Source: Artocarpus heterophyllus (taxonomy: Eukaryota > Streptophyta > Magnoliopsida > Rosales > Moraceae). From it: a DNA stretch of 64,000 nt. Below are positions 23,790 through 35,123 of this stretch, in pieces; within the stretch, counting starts at the first letter, position 1; each line of letters starts with the position of its first letter. The DNA is taken from contig CM046348.1 in assembly GCA_025403435.1 (NCBI GenBank), positions 35,088,052 to 35,152,051 of the forward strand, given 5' to 3'. The notes below the pieces were generated by a model. That model worked only from the letters and a program-made list of their open reading frames with translations. It was not told the origin of the DNA and did no database searches. The position numbers and the translations under genes are program-made.

Positions 23790-24656
23790 CTACTAGTTCT
23801 ACCTTAAATATTACTGCCAACATCAATTCTATTCCTTTGTTGCATAGTAGTAACTTCAAATCATAGCAAAAGAATCTCCTTATAGTTCTCGAAGTCATAG
23901 ATCTCGACATTGTGTTAAGGGTTCCTTCTCTTGTATCTCTTACAGATAAGAGTTCAACTGATGAAAAGAGGGACATGAAAAGGTAGGAGAAGTCAAATCG
24001 TATTTGTATGAAGATCGTGAAGAAGGCCATTCCATAAGTATTCAGGGGCACTATATCGAAAAAGATAAAGACAACCAAAGAGTTTCTAGAGGATATTAAG
24101 AAGAGATTTGCCAAAAATGAAAAGACTAAAACAAGTACACTTTTTGCAAACCTCATCTCAATGAGATATAGAGGTAAGGAGAATATTAGGGAGTATATCA
24201 TAGAGATGTCTCATCTTGCTTCAAAAATGAGAGCACTTAAGCGTGACCTTTTTGAGGACTTGCTAAATTCTTATGTCGCTTTCCACATAATTCAGTTATT
24301 TCAAGGTGAGCTATAACTATCAAAAGGAGATTAGGTCTCTTAATGAGCTCATCTCACATTGTGTGCAAGAAGAGGAAAGGTTGAAGCAAGAAAAGATAAA
24401 AAGTGCTCACTTGGCTAATACTTCCAAGGACAAAGGGAAGAAAAGAAAGAAGGATAAAGAAGCGACAGTTACGGCACCCTAAAAGAAACAACAAAAGAGA
24501 TCGAATGATCCAGAAGGCAAGGTTGTTTCTTCCATTGAGCTGCAGGACATAAAAGGAAGCATTGCACTAACTATCGTGCTTGGCATGCTAAGAAAGGAAT
24601 GTTTCTTAATTTGGTTTGTTCAAAGGTTAATTTAACTTCGGTACCTAAACACACTT
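23790..24656 (+). pseudogene. gag: G gag (copia-type), degraded
   Basis: The copia gag (UBN2-like) core is readable in pieces: EFLEDIKKRFAKNEK, ANLISMRYRGKENIREYIIE and LASKMRALK, around 24075-24250. The region from 24300 to 24500 is Lys/Glu rich, as is usual before the zinc knuckle, and a degraded knuckle is likely near 24515-24570. Several stops and frameshifts break it, and no ATG is found at the expected start right after the acceptor-like site. Minus-strand open frames over this stretch are shadows. Confidence 0.75.
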
Positions 24657-25311
24657 GGTGGATAGATTCTAATGCAACCACTCACATAGTGTGTCTATGC
24701 AGGGTTGTCTGGGATGTCGAAAGCCAAATGATAGTGAAAGACGCATCTAGATGAGTGATGGTAAGAAGGTTGAAGTTGATGTAATAGAAAAATTTTGATT
24801 ATTATTATAGAGTAGATTTTATTTGGATCTTGATAAAACATTTATTGTATTGTCTTTTAGATGGAATTTGATTTCTATTTTTGCTTTGGAGAAATCTAGT
24901 TATTCTTGTTCATTTGGAAATAGAAGATTTAGTTTGTCTCATGATTCAAAATTGGTTGATTCCAGTTCTTTATCAGGTTATGATAATCTTTATTTGATTG
25001 ATACAATTGCTTCACTTAATGAATCCCTGCAACTAAGTACATGAGGTATAAAGAGAAAATTAACTAATGAGAATTCAGCTACGCTATGACACAAGATATG
25101 AGGTCACATCTCCAGAAGGAGAATAATAAGACTTGCGTCAAACGAAATTCTAGATCCCCTTAGATTTTATAGATTTTGATGTTTGTGTTGACTGTATAAA
25201 GGGCAAACAAACCAATAAAAGGAGATTTGAAGCCAATAGGACTTTGGATATCCTAGAACTTATACATTCAGATATTTGTGGGCCATTCCATATAGTTTCT
25301 TAGAACGGTCA
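24657..25311 (+). pseudogene. pol: G protease and integrase N-terminus, degraded
   Basis: The protease site reads WWIDSNATTHI (24657-24689), with Asn where the family has Gly. A stretch with FRWNLISI follows (24850-24880), then a broken integrase zinc region with CVDCIKGKQ near 25183. The first catalytic Asp lies in the HSDICGPF motif (Asp codon 25271-25273). C inserts shortly after, at 25312. Multiple stops and frame changes. Confidence 0.8.
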
Positions 25312-27519
25312 TGTAACGCCCCGAAATTTAATTAAGTGATATTAGTGTGTAAAATGGTGAATTAGTGTGCCATGGTGTATGTTTAAACTAAATTTGCCTA
25401 TTTTGAGATATTTCTAAACTAATGTTATTTTTAATTTTTTTAATGATTCTTAACTAATATTAATTATTTTTATCTGTTATTTTGAATTTTAAAATAAAAC
25501 AATTTGTCAAATGCGAAATTATACCTCTTTTTGCAAAGCCGTGGGTGGCACATGGTTTTCACACTGTGAAACCACATACTTTTTCTTTTATTTAAACCCT
25601 CATTCTCTCTCTCTGTCACTCACGCTTCTCTCTTTCTCTTTCTCTCCTCATTTTCTTGTTCTCTCTCTTTCCCTCTCATTGCCTTTGTTTCTCTCCTTCT
25701 TCTCTCAAATTTTGATCGCAAAATCAAGCCTAAGCTTCGGTTTTTGGTGGATTGGAAGCTCGCAAATGCATTTGGACAATCACAAACTCGATTTAAAGCT
25801 TAAATCAAGGTTAGCTTTTAAATTTTCAAACTTTTTCCAATTTTTTAATTTTCATTGTGTTTTGAAATCCAAGCCCGTTTAAGCTTAGAAAACCTTTAAT
25901 CTAAGTTAAAGAAACTTAAATATCTAGAATCTAAACTTGGTTTGATTAAAAATGAATTTAAATCAAGATTTTTATTTTTTCCCATTTTTCTCATTTTTGG
26001 TTTATTTCTAAAATCTTTGTGTAAATCTTGTTTAAACTAGCTTAGAAGTGTTTTATTATGTTTTTCTATCATCTATGAATGTTTTTCATGCCTAAGATTT
26101 GAGAAAAACAGGTGAAAATGAGAATTTGACTCGGGGAGGCCGACATCCAATTTTGGAAAATTTTAGAATTTTCCCAGTTTAGTAGGCCGAACTTCAGCAG
26201 GCTGGATTCATAAATCCAGTAGGCCAAACTCATACCTTCGGCAGGCCGAACCTGGAAAAGTTTGGCCGACCGGACCCCAATGGTCAGTAGGCTGAACTAC
26301 ACAGTTTGACAGGCCGGACCAAGGGAACCGTTAGGCCAACCAGGCTTTATGAAAATTTGTTGTTTTTCCTCTGTTTTCACTTTTTTGAACCCCGATTTAG
26401 ATTTTAATCTTACAGTATGATTTTGTAAACATAAATGGCACACTAGGACACCATGAGATAGCTTAGTAACATAGGATATTTTAAGTTAGATACTAATAGA
26501 CTTAGTTTCTATATTTAAGGTTGTTTGTGGTTCCGTGAAGCTAACGTACAGCGGAGCGGGACTGCGATGCTGAGTCGTGACATCGGATATTGAGGTAGGA
26601 CTTCTACCCCTTTCTTTAGTAGCCTATTTTTTTTTGAAAATGATTTTGGCCTCAAAAGGATTTTATCAAATGTTTTCAATGATTTATTAAAAAGGGGATT
26701 TTTTATTTAATTGTCTTTACAAACAGTAGATTGAGATGATTTTCATAACAAATCACATAATGAATGCAAATGAAAATACTTGGTAAATAGGTTTTAAATA
26801 ATAATAGAAATGAATATAAGTGCATGATGCCATATCAAAGATCGGGTCATGTAGTGTGCGACCTTGGAGGCAGGTCCTAAAACCCAGCTGGGCTACTTCG
26901 GTGGTGATAACAATGGTTGGCCCAAGAAAGATAAAAAGGTACTTTCTGGATGAACTGTTTTTAATAAGACTTATTTAAATGAATTTATTTATTTAACTAT
27001 GTTTTCTAACTATTTCTTTGAGAAGTAAATTTGTATTTAAACTATTTATCTGTTTTTTAAAACATAGTCTTACTGAGCCTTTCGCTCACATTTTATTTGT
27101 TTTAAAATCTTTCCCCCTAGGTGGAATACAGTTTAGGAATGACGAAGGGTCCACAGATCGGATTTGCGATCAATAGAAGACCTGGATAGGTTGTTGTACA
27201 AATTAATCTAGGCATATATTATTTTAATCTTTCTTTCTCTTTTAGACTGTGGTTGTAATTTAAATATTGTCGATACTATATGTGTGTATAAGTTAGGGGT
27301 CAGTGGGACCCAACGCGTATTTCCTCTTTCTTTAATTATTTTGTTGCATTTTGCTTTTATCTTATTTGTCTAATCATTATAAATGTTTGCTTAAAAAGGG
27401 TTTTAAATTATCACATTTTTCATAATTAATTAAATTCTTTAACTTATGTTTTAATCAAATTTTTACTTAATTAACTTAATTAACCTGCCACGTCACCGCC
27501 CATACTCCGGGACGTGATA
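25312..27519 (+). repeat. C 5' LTR
   Basis: 2.21 kb. TATA-like TATTTAAA at 25589-25596, CT-rich tract 25600-25700, donor-like CAAG|GTTAGC at 25809/25810, nine palindrome units at 26136-26350. Confidence 0.9.
26136..26350 (+). repeat. Palindrome cluster, about 9 units
   Basis: Imperfect units such as TTCGGCAGGCCGAAC (around 26238). Many have TCAG, CTGA or CCAA in place of TCGG or CCGA, i.e. C-to-T or G-to-A changes at CpG. Confidence 0.8.
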
Positions 27520-27522
27520 GAA

Positions 27523-27534
27523 TAGTATCAGAGC
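27523..27534 (+). promoter_or_regulatory. C primer-binding site
   Basis: TAGTATCAGAGC, three bases after the LTR; one G-to-A change from TGGTATCAGAGC. Confidence 0.75.
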
Positions 27535-27624
27535 CCTAGGTTATGAACCTTGGGAATTGTGCATACATAGGTATGACAATCAAATGCGATTGACAGTCTA
27601 AATTTTGTTTTCAGAAGTGAGAGA

Positions 27625-28779
27625 ATGGCACCTAGATGTTGTTCGATAGCTGACAGTAACCCTAGGAATGATGAGGGCATGATGAGGTTTATGTTTACTG
27701 CATTCTGGCATATGGCAGTAAGGGCAAAACTGGAGGGTTCTAAGCCTAGTCGTCAACATGCATACTTTAAGGAATGTTGGTGTGCATTTGTTCTGACCTT
27801 CGATAGACATGGGGACCTGCAAGTGGCTAAATGTTGGCTAGACTCAATCATGAAACACTTGGATACCCTTGGCGTGCCAGCAGAGTATCGTGTGGAGTTT
27901 ACAGCCTATAAATTTGAAGATGGTGCTAATACTTGGTGGAAGCAAGCTAAACGCCTAGAGAATAATGGAAACAGTAGCTGGGATAGGTTCAAGGAGTTGT
28001 TCTATGATTGTTACTTTCTGCAAGGATATAGAGATCAAAAGACTATTGAATTTTACAGATTGCAATAGGGTGATATGTTAGTTCGGGAATACGAGGTAAA
28101 GTTTAATGAGTTGGCTAGGTTTGTTCCATCTGCAGTGGCATCGGAACACGAGAAGTGTATTAAGTTCCAAAAAGGGCTAAAGGCTTCTATTCGACGACAG
28201 GTGGTTGCCTTGCAACTCAGGAATTTTCATAAGCTTATGTCGTCAGCAATATCTGTGGAAAATGATTATGAGCATTACTATGAGGATCGAGCAAGGATAT
28301 CAGGAGGACCACAAAGGAGTGGCAGGAGGAGCACCAACAGCTGTCCAACTCAAGGGAAGAGTCAACAGGGTAACGTGAATAGCAGGAGTAGCAGTTCATT
28401 TAGCAGCGGGTGCAACAATCCCTATAGCTTTCATTGTCACTATTGCCAGTAGTCGGGACACATCAAGAGGAACTGCCCAATCAGGAGTGCTCATCTAGGA
28501 CTTCAGGCCGAGAAAGGAGACAGTCGTCAGCCTCGGACTTAGACTCTACCTCTGCCTCAACAATTCCTTCAGCTCCAGTTCCATTAGTTCTCTCCCGAGC
28601 AACCGCTATATCTAGCATAAGGACACTAGCTGCAAAACTTCCAACGCAATACCCCTTAATATTGAGCTCTGAGTACAGCTAGCATGCAGTCACCTCCACC
28701 GCAGCAATGTCGGCTGACTAATCCAGGACCTAGCAATGCTGGTAGAGGAAAAGAAAAAGCTCTAGTTTAGGTTCACACC
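27625..28779 (+). pseudogene. gag: C gag, degraded
   Basis: Begins MAPRCCSIADSNPRND at the same place as B gag. The capsid motif CWLDSIMKHLDTLG and GANTWWKQAK are present. In-frame TAG at 28066-28068 and TAG 28450-28452 inside the CCHC knuckle (C-H-Y-C before the stop, SGHIKRNC after it). The following Pro/Gln-rich linker has more stops up to about 28690. The frame itself is kept from 27625 to the protease at 28780. Confidence 0.88.
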
Positions 28780-29400
28780 ATGACATCAGGGAGTTTGGAT
28801 GCCCAAACTAGCAACACGGTTGTCAATGGTATGGTTCTAGTTTCTCAATCCTTAGCTCTTGTTTTGTTCAATATTGGTGCCATTCATTCTCTAATGTCAA
28901 GCTTTTTTGTATATGCCTTGGGATTAGAGATAGAAGAATTTGACGAACCTTTAGTTATAGCCTCACCTTTGGGGCGGGTGTGTGTGAACTATGTATGTAA
29001 ATCTTGTAAAATTAAGATTGGGGATGAAATTTTGAAAAGTGATTTGATTGCAATCCCCATGAGTTCATATGATGTAATCCTAGGAATGGACTGGTTGTCT
29101 AGATACAATGCAGTTGTAGACTGTCAACTTAGGAGAGTGACTTTAGTGTCCGATAGGGGAAGGACGATTACTTACCAAGGCGGTAATGATCAAATAATGA
29201 GTGAGCGTCTTATGAAGACATGTCTCGGAGGATGGAAGAACCTAGCTTGCTATGCGTTCCTTATGAATTTAGAAGGAGAACCTAGTGCCTCGAGAAAAAA
29301 TGTAGCAATTACAGTGGTTGATGAGTTTAAAGATGTTTTCCCCAACAAGTTATTAGGATTGCCATCGCATTAGGAGATTGAGTTTAGCATCGAGCTACTT
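28780..29400 (+). pseudogene. pol: C protease, catalytic Asp lost
   Basis: Open for 197 codons in the gag frame. The active-site block reads VLFNIGAIHSL, with the catalytic Asp changed to Asn (28870-28872), so the protease is dead. ILGMDWLSRYNAVVDC follows at about 29085. A stop at 29371-29373 ends the frame before RT. Confidence 0.88.
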
Positions 29401-30760
29401 TCGGGAACAACATCGATTTCTATAGCACCTTATCGGATGGTGTTGGCAAAAATGAAAAAATTGAGAAAGCAACTTGAGGAGCTTGCTGACAAGGGGTATA
29501 TTCGGAAGAGCACATCACCATGGGGAGCGCCAGTTTTATTTGCTAAGAAGCATGATAGAACCCTCAGGTTGTGTATAGAGTATTGACAGTTAAATTAGGT
29601 CACCATGAAGAACAAGTATCCTTTACCCAGGATCGACGAATTGTTTGATCAGTTGGAAGGTTCGCGGTACTTTTCAAAGATAGATTTATGGTCGAGATAC
29701 CACCAGCTTAAGATCAAAGAATAAGACATTCCCAAAATAGCTTTCAGGACCCAAAATGGACACTTTGAGTTTCTGGTGATGCTGTTTGGATTGACAAATC
29801 TCTGGTAGCTTTGATGGACCTAATGAACAAGATATTCAAGCCTTATTTGGATCAATTTGTGATCGTGTTAATCGACGATATCTTGGTCTATTCTAAAACT
29901 AGGGAGGAGCATGAGCAGCACCTCAGGATCATGCTTCAGACTCTGCGGGAGTACCTGTTGTATGCCAAAAAAGAAAAGTGCAAGTTTTGGTTGACAGAAG
30001 TTAAGTTTCTGGGACACGTCATCTCCAAGCAAGGTATCTCCATGGGCCCGTCTAAGGTAGAAGCCATAGTGGAGTGGGAACGACTGAGGAATGTAGCAAA
30101 AATCCATAGTTTCTTGGAGCTCACAGGATACTACAAGAAATTTGTGAAGGATTTCTCAAAGATAGCAGCATCATTGACAAGACTGATCAAGAAGAATGTT
30201 AGATTTGAGTGGGATGAAGAAGGTGAGTTTCCCTTTCAAGAGTTGAAGAATCGATTGACTACAGCTCTGGTGCTTATTATTTCGAATAGTGAAGAGCCGT
30301 ATGAATTTTACACAGATGCTTTAGGATGCGGACTTAGATGCATGTTGACGTAACATGGATGCGTGGTGGCATATAGATCAAGACAGCTATGACCTCACAA
30401 GCTGAACTTTCCTACTCATGACTTAGAGCTCGTAGCGGTGATTCACACGTTGAAGATCTAGAGATGCTATCTATACAGGGCAACATTTCAGGTTTTCTCT
30501 GACCATAAGAATTTGAAGTATCTGTTCACTCAAAGGGATCTAAACTTGAGGCAGCGAAGGTTGATGGATTACATGGAAGACTATGATTTCACGCTGTAGT
30601 ACCACCCTAGGAAAGCTAATGTAGTTGTGGATGCACTCAGTCGGAAGTCTTTAGGGATTCTTGCTTATATGGCTCTCGAGGATTGGAAAAGAGATGCAAC
30701 AGTGAGTGAGTATGGGCTGTAGTGCTACAAAGACTACGATTGAGTTTCGGTGTACCAAAT
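29401..30760 (+). pseudogene. pol: C reverse transcriptase-RNase H, degraded
   Basis: RT motifs [24 protein letters not shown] and [11 protein letters not shown] are seen with stops between. A frameshift near 29795 precedes the FGLTN motif. The longest open part is 29811-30353 with LIDDILVYSK, where both active-site Asp are kept. RNase H has FYTDALG, DLEL and FSDHKNL, followed by the DALSRKS motif near 30640, all with scattered stops. Confidence 0.85.
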
Positions 30761-32209
30761 AGAGATGACCCCAACTCTTGTTCAGATGGTGAAACAGAAT
30801 CAGTGGCAAGACTAGCACCTTTAAGGATCTAGACGTGAATTCAAAATGGAAAGCAATTTATGGAATGGAGGATATGTATCGATGGATCGCTATACTTTAG
30901 GGAGTGCCTAGTATTTTCAGCAATCATAGAAGTGACGAAGGCCGTGATGGATGAAGCCCATAAGTCTCAGTTCGCCATTCATCCAAGAAGCATGAAGATG
31001 TATCATGATCTAGAGAGGCAATATTAATGGAGAGGCATGAAGAAAGATGTTCAAGAATACATGGCCAAGTGCGTGACTTGTTTTTAGGTGAAAGCCGAGC
31101 ACCAGAAGCCAGTAGGTCAGCTTCAGTCACTTCCTATTCGAGGGTGGAAATGGGAACACATCATGATGGATTGCCTTATCGGTTTGCCGAGGACAGAGCA
31201 AAGACACAATGTAATTTGTGTCGTCATCAACAGGTTAACAAAATCAACTCTTTTCATTCTTTTCAGGTCTACTTGTTTGAGGAAAGTTCTCGAAGAATTG
31301 TATCTACAGAACATAGTGCAGTTGCATGGAGTTCCTTTGTCCATCACATCCAACAGAGATACCAGGTATAACGCCAAGTACTGGAGGAGCTTTCAGGAGG
31401 CCTTGGGTACAGATTTGAACTTCAGCATAACATTTCATCCCTAGACCGATGGGCAATCTGAGTAGGTTATTCAAATTCTCAAAAACATGTTACGTGCGTA
31501 TGTGTTAGACTTCGGCGGGAACTGGAAGAAGTACTTGCATCTGGCAGAGTTTGCATACAACAACAGCTACCAAACGAGCATTGGCATGGCACTGTTTGAA
31601 GCACTATATGGGCGATTGTGTCAATCACTGGTGTGTTGGGCAGAACCAGAAGACAAGATCATTCTCGGGCTAGATGAGATCTATGACAACAATGAGAAGG
31701 TCGTCGTGATACGAGATCGATGAAGGCAGCTCAGAGTTGACAGAAGAGCTACGTAGATAGAAGACGTTGACCTTTGGAATTTGAGGTAGGAGATTTTGTT
31801 CTCTTGAAGGTATCACCTCATAAAGGTATCATGCGATTTGGGGTAAGTGGTAAGCTTACACCGAGGTATGTTAGACCGTTCGAGATTACTCAGCGTGTCG
31901 GTGTAGTCGCTTATCGGCTTAATCTTCCTCCCGAGCTTTCTCATGTTCATGATGTATTCCATGTGTCGATGCTTCAAAAGTGTCCACCTGAGCAGACCAA
32001 GATAGTTTCATTTCATGACTTACAGATACAAGAAGACACGACATACGAGGAAATGCTAGTTTAGATTATCGATTAGAAAGTGATCAACTTACGACGTCAT
32101 GATATACCATTAGCGAAGGTCATATGGCAACATCACAAGGTAGATGAAGCCACCTAAGAGTTAGAATCGACTATGCAGGAATTGTATCTACATTTGTTTT
32201 GTTTCTGAA
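30761..32209 (+). pseudogene. pol: C integrase with chromodomain tail, degraded
   Basis: Readable from the zinc region (KCVTC-like, near 31070) through the core at 31088-31444: Asp in the MMDCLIGLPR motif is present, but the second catalytic Asp is Asn (31352-31354, ITSNRD), and the Glu of the GQSE motif is followed at once by a stop. C-terminal blocks 31487-31723 and 31774-32064 include VGDFVLLKV and [11 protein letters not shown]. The chromodomain tail to 32209 has three more stops. Confidence 0.85.
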
Positions 32210-32240
32210 TTGATTTGTAAATTTCGAGGACAAAATTTCT

Positions 32241-32256
32241 TTTAGGGGTAGAGAGT
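32241..32256 (+). promoter_or_regulatory. C polypurine tract
   Basis: TTTAGGGGTAGAGAGT directly before the 3' LTR. Confidence 0.75.
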
Positions 32257-34484
32257 TGTAACGCCCTTAAATTTAATTAAGTGATATTAATGTGTAAAAT
32301 AGTGAATTAGTGTGCCATGGTGTATTTTTAAACTAAATTTGTCTATTTTGAGATATTTTTAAACTAATGTTATTTTTAATTATTTTAATGATTCTTAACT
32401 AATATTAATTATTTTTATCTGTTATTTTGAATTTTGAAACAAAACAATTTATCAAATGCGAAAATATACCTCTTTTTGCAAAGCCGTGGCTGGCACACAG
32501 TTTTCACATAGTGAAACCACCCACTTTTTCTTTTATTTAAACCCTCTTTCTCTCTCTCTTTCACTCACCCTTCTCTCTCTTTCTCTCCTCACTCTCTTGT
32601 TCTCTCTCTTTCCCTCTCATTGCCTTTCTTTCTCTCTTATTCTTCTCTCAAATTTTAATCTCAAAATTAAGCCAAAGCTTCGGTTTTCGGTGGATTGGAA
32701 GCTCGAAAACACGTTTGGCCGATCACAAACTCAATTTAAAGCTTAAATCAAGGTTAGTTTTTAAAATTTCAAACTTTTTCCAATTTTTCAATTTTCATTG
32801 TGTTTTGAAATCCAAGCTCGTTTAAGCTTAGAAAACCTTTAATCTAAGTTTGAGAAACTTAAAATATCTAGAATCTAAGCTTGCTTTGATTAAAAACGAA
32901 TTTAAATCAAGATTTTTTATTTTTCTCCATTTTTCTCATTTTTGGTTTATTTCAAAAATCTTTGTGTAAATCTTATTTAAACTAGCTTAGAAGTGTTCTA
33001 TTATGTTTTTCTATCATCTATGAATGTTTTTCATGCTTGGGAAATGAGAAAAAAAGGTGAAAATGAGAATTGGGCTTGGGGAGGCCGAGACTCGATTCTA
33101 GAAAATTTCAAAATTTTCCCAGTTCGACAGGCCGAACTTCATGTTCGATAGGCTGGATTCATGAATCTAGCAGCCAGACTCATACCTTCGGTAGGCCGAA
33201 CTAGAAAAAGTTTGACCGACTGAACTCAGATGGTCAGTAGGCTGAACTGCACAGTTCGGTAGGCCAAACCAAGGGAACCAGCAGGCCGATCGGCCTTTAT
33301 GAAAATTTGCCATTTTTCATCCATTTCCATTGTTTTGAAGCCCGATTGAGATTTTAATCTTGTAGTATGATTTTATCAACATAAATGGCACACTAGGACA
33401 CCATGAGATAGCTTAGTAACATAGAATATCTTAAGCTAGATACTAATAGACTTAGTTTATATATTTAAGGTTGTTTGTGGTTCCGTTGAGCTAACGTATA
33501 GCGTAGTGGGACTGCGATGCTGAGTCGTGACACTAGATATTGAGATAGGATTCTACCCCTTTCTTTGGTAGCCTATTTTTTTAAAAAATGATTTTGGCCT
33601 CAAAAGGATTTTATCAAAATGTTTTCAATGATTTATTGAAAATGGGATTTTTTATTTAATTGTCTTTACAAACAGTAGATTGAGGTGACTTTCATAACGA
33701 ATCACATAATGAATGTAAATGAAAATACTTGGTAAATGGGTTTTAAATAATAATAGAATTGAAAATAATGACATGATGCCATATTAGAGATCAGGTCATG
33801 TAGCGTGCGACCTTAGGGGCAAGACTCGAAACCCAGTTAGGCCACTTCGGTGATGATAACTATGGTTTGCCCAAGAAAGATAGAAAGGTACTTTCTGGAT
33901 GAACTGTTTTTAATAAGACTTATTTAAATGAATTTATTTACTTAACTCTATTTTCTAACTATTTCTTTGAGAAGTAAATTTGTATTTAAATTATTTATCT
34001 GTTTTTTAAAACATAGTCTTACTGAGCCTTTCATTTACATTTTATTTGTTTTAAAATCTTTCCCCCTAGGTGGAATACAACTTAGGATTGACGAAGGGTC
34101 TGTAGATCGAACTTGCGACCAATAGAAGACCTAGGTAGGTTGTTGTACAAATTAATCAAGACATGTATTATTTTGATCTTTCTTTCTCTTTTGGACTATG
34201 GTTGTATTTTAAATATAGTCGATACTATGTGTGTGCACCAGTTGTGGGTCGATGGGACCCAACGCATATTCCCTCTTTCTTTAATTATTTTTTTCATTTT
34301 GTTTTTATCTTATTTGTCTAATCATTATAAATGTTTGCTTAAAAAAGGTTTTAAATTATCACATTTTTCATAATTAATTAAATTCTTTAACTTACGTTTT
34401 AATTAAATTTTTACTGAATTAACTTAATTAACCTGCCATGTCAGTTAACCTACCATGTCACCTCCCGTACTCCGGGGCATGATA
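32257..34484 (+). repeat. C 3' LTR
   Basis: 2.23 kb, starts TGTAACGCCC and ends GCATGATA. Palindrome cluster at about 33083-33296. Near its end an 18-base segment (AACCTGCCATGTCAGTT / AACCTACCATGTCA, 34430-34460) is duplicated relative to the 5' LTR. Confidence 0.9.
33083..33296 (+). repeat. Palindrome cluster, about 9 units
   Basis: Counterpart of 26136-26350 with many differences, again mostly transitions at the two CpG positions of the unit. Confidence 0.8.
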
Positions 34485-34489
34485 GGTTA

Positions 34490-34997
34490 ACAATATTTTA
34501 TAACGTTCATAGATGAGTTTTCTAGATATGGCTACATATATCTTATTCATGAAAAGTCATAGTCGCTTAATGTGTTCAAAAATTATAAAGCTGAAGTTGA
34601 AAACCAACTCGACAAAAGGATTAAAAGTGTCAGATCTGACCGTAGTGTTGAGTACTATGGCAAACATGACATTTCAGGTGAACAACGTTCAGGACCGTTT
34701 GCTGAATTCCTAGAGGAATGCGGTATCATCTTATAGTACACTATGTCAGGTTTGCCCACTATGAATGGTGTTGCTGAAAGACAAAACATGATGCCTAAGG
34801 ACATGGTGAGGAGTACAATATCTCATTCTACCTTACCAGAATCACTCTGGGGAGAAGCACTTAGGACTGCAACATATATCCTTAACAAGGTGTGAACTAA
34901 AGTAACTATCAAAACCCTTTACGAACTTTAGACCAGCAAGAAGCCTAGTTTAAAGCATTTGCATGTTTGGGGATGTCCAACTAAGGCAAGGCCTTAT
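34490..34997 (+). pseudogene. pol: G integrase core, continued
   Basis: Continues the G integrase after C. The second catalytic Asp (34638-34640, in a VRSDRSVEYYG context) and the Glu of the NGVAERQN motif (34776-34778) are kept, as is LPESLWGEAL. Stops in this frame include one near 34734. The segment ends in HLHVWGCPTKARPY, at the CTTAT target of F. Confidence 0.82.
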
Positions 34998-35123
34998 TGT
35001 TGGAAAAAATAGTACACAGTGGAATTTTAAAATTTTTACATCAGAGTATTTTTCAAAACACAAGTTTGACATTCTATATGCATAAATTAACTAGATTTTA
35101 CTAACCTTTGTGCGTCGAAGAAC
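34998..35123 (-). repeat. F 3' LTR, part 1
   Basis: Left end of the F LTR (equivalent to 56038-56161), including the donor-like GTTAGT. It is cut by solo LTR D after AGAAC. Confidence 0.9.

Larger units (their letters stand above)
25810..27614 (+). other. C predicted leader intron
   Basis: Donor-like AAATCAAG|GTTAGC and acceptor AATTTTGTTTTCAG| ending at 27614, ten bases before the gag ATG at 27625. The acceptor is identical to that of B. It contains the palindrome cluster and the primer-binding site. Inferred. Confidence 0.45.
25312..34484 (+). mobile_element. Element C: Ty3/gypsy chromovirus inserted in G integrase
   Basis: 9.17 kb, LTRs 25312-27519 and 32257-34484. Flanks GGTCA (25307-25311) and GGTTA (34485-34489) match at 4 of 5. 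The LTRs start TGTAACGCCC and end TGATA (CA decayed to TA in both). Same family as B by LTR ends, gag, pol and tail. It is much more decayed than B: many stops, a frameshift in RT, and loss of catalytic residues in protease and integrase. Confidence 0.92.

Noticed and set aside
23749..24201. Minus-strand open frame of 150 codons
   Set aside because: Antisense of the G gag, whose plus-strand translation matches copia capsid motifs.
25511..25882. Hydrophobic Ser/Leu-rich frame in the C LTR (also 32456-32746; antisense 10078-10347 and 16970-17239 in B)
   Set aside because: Encoded by the CT-rich leader tract of the LTR and not consistently open in all copies; no protein homology.
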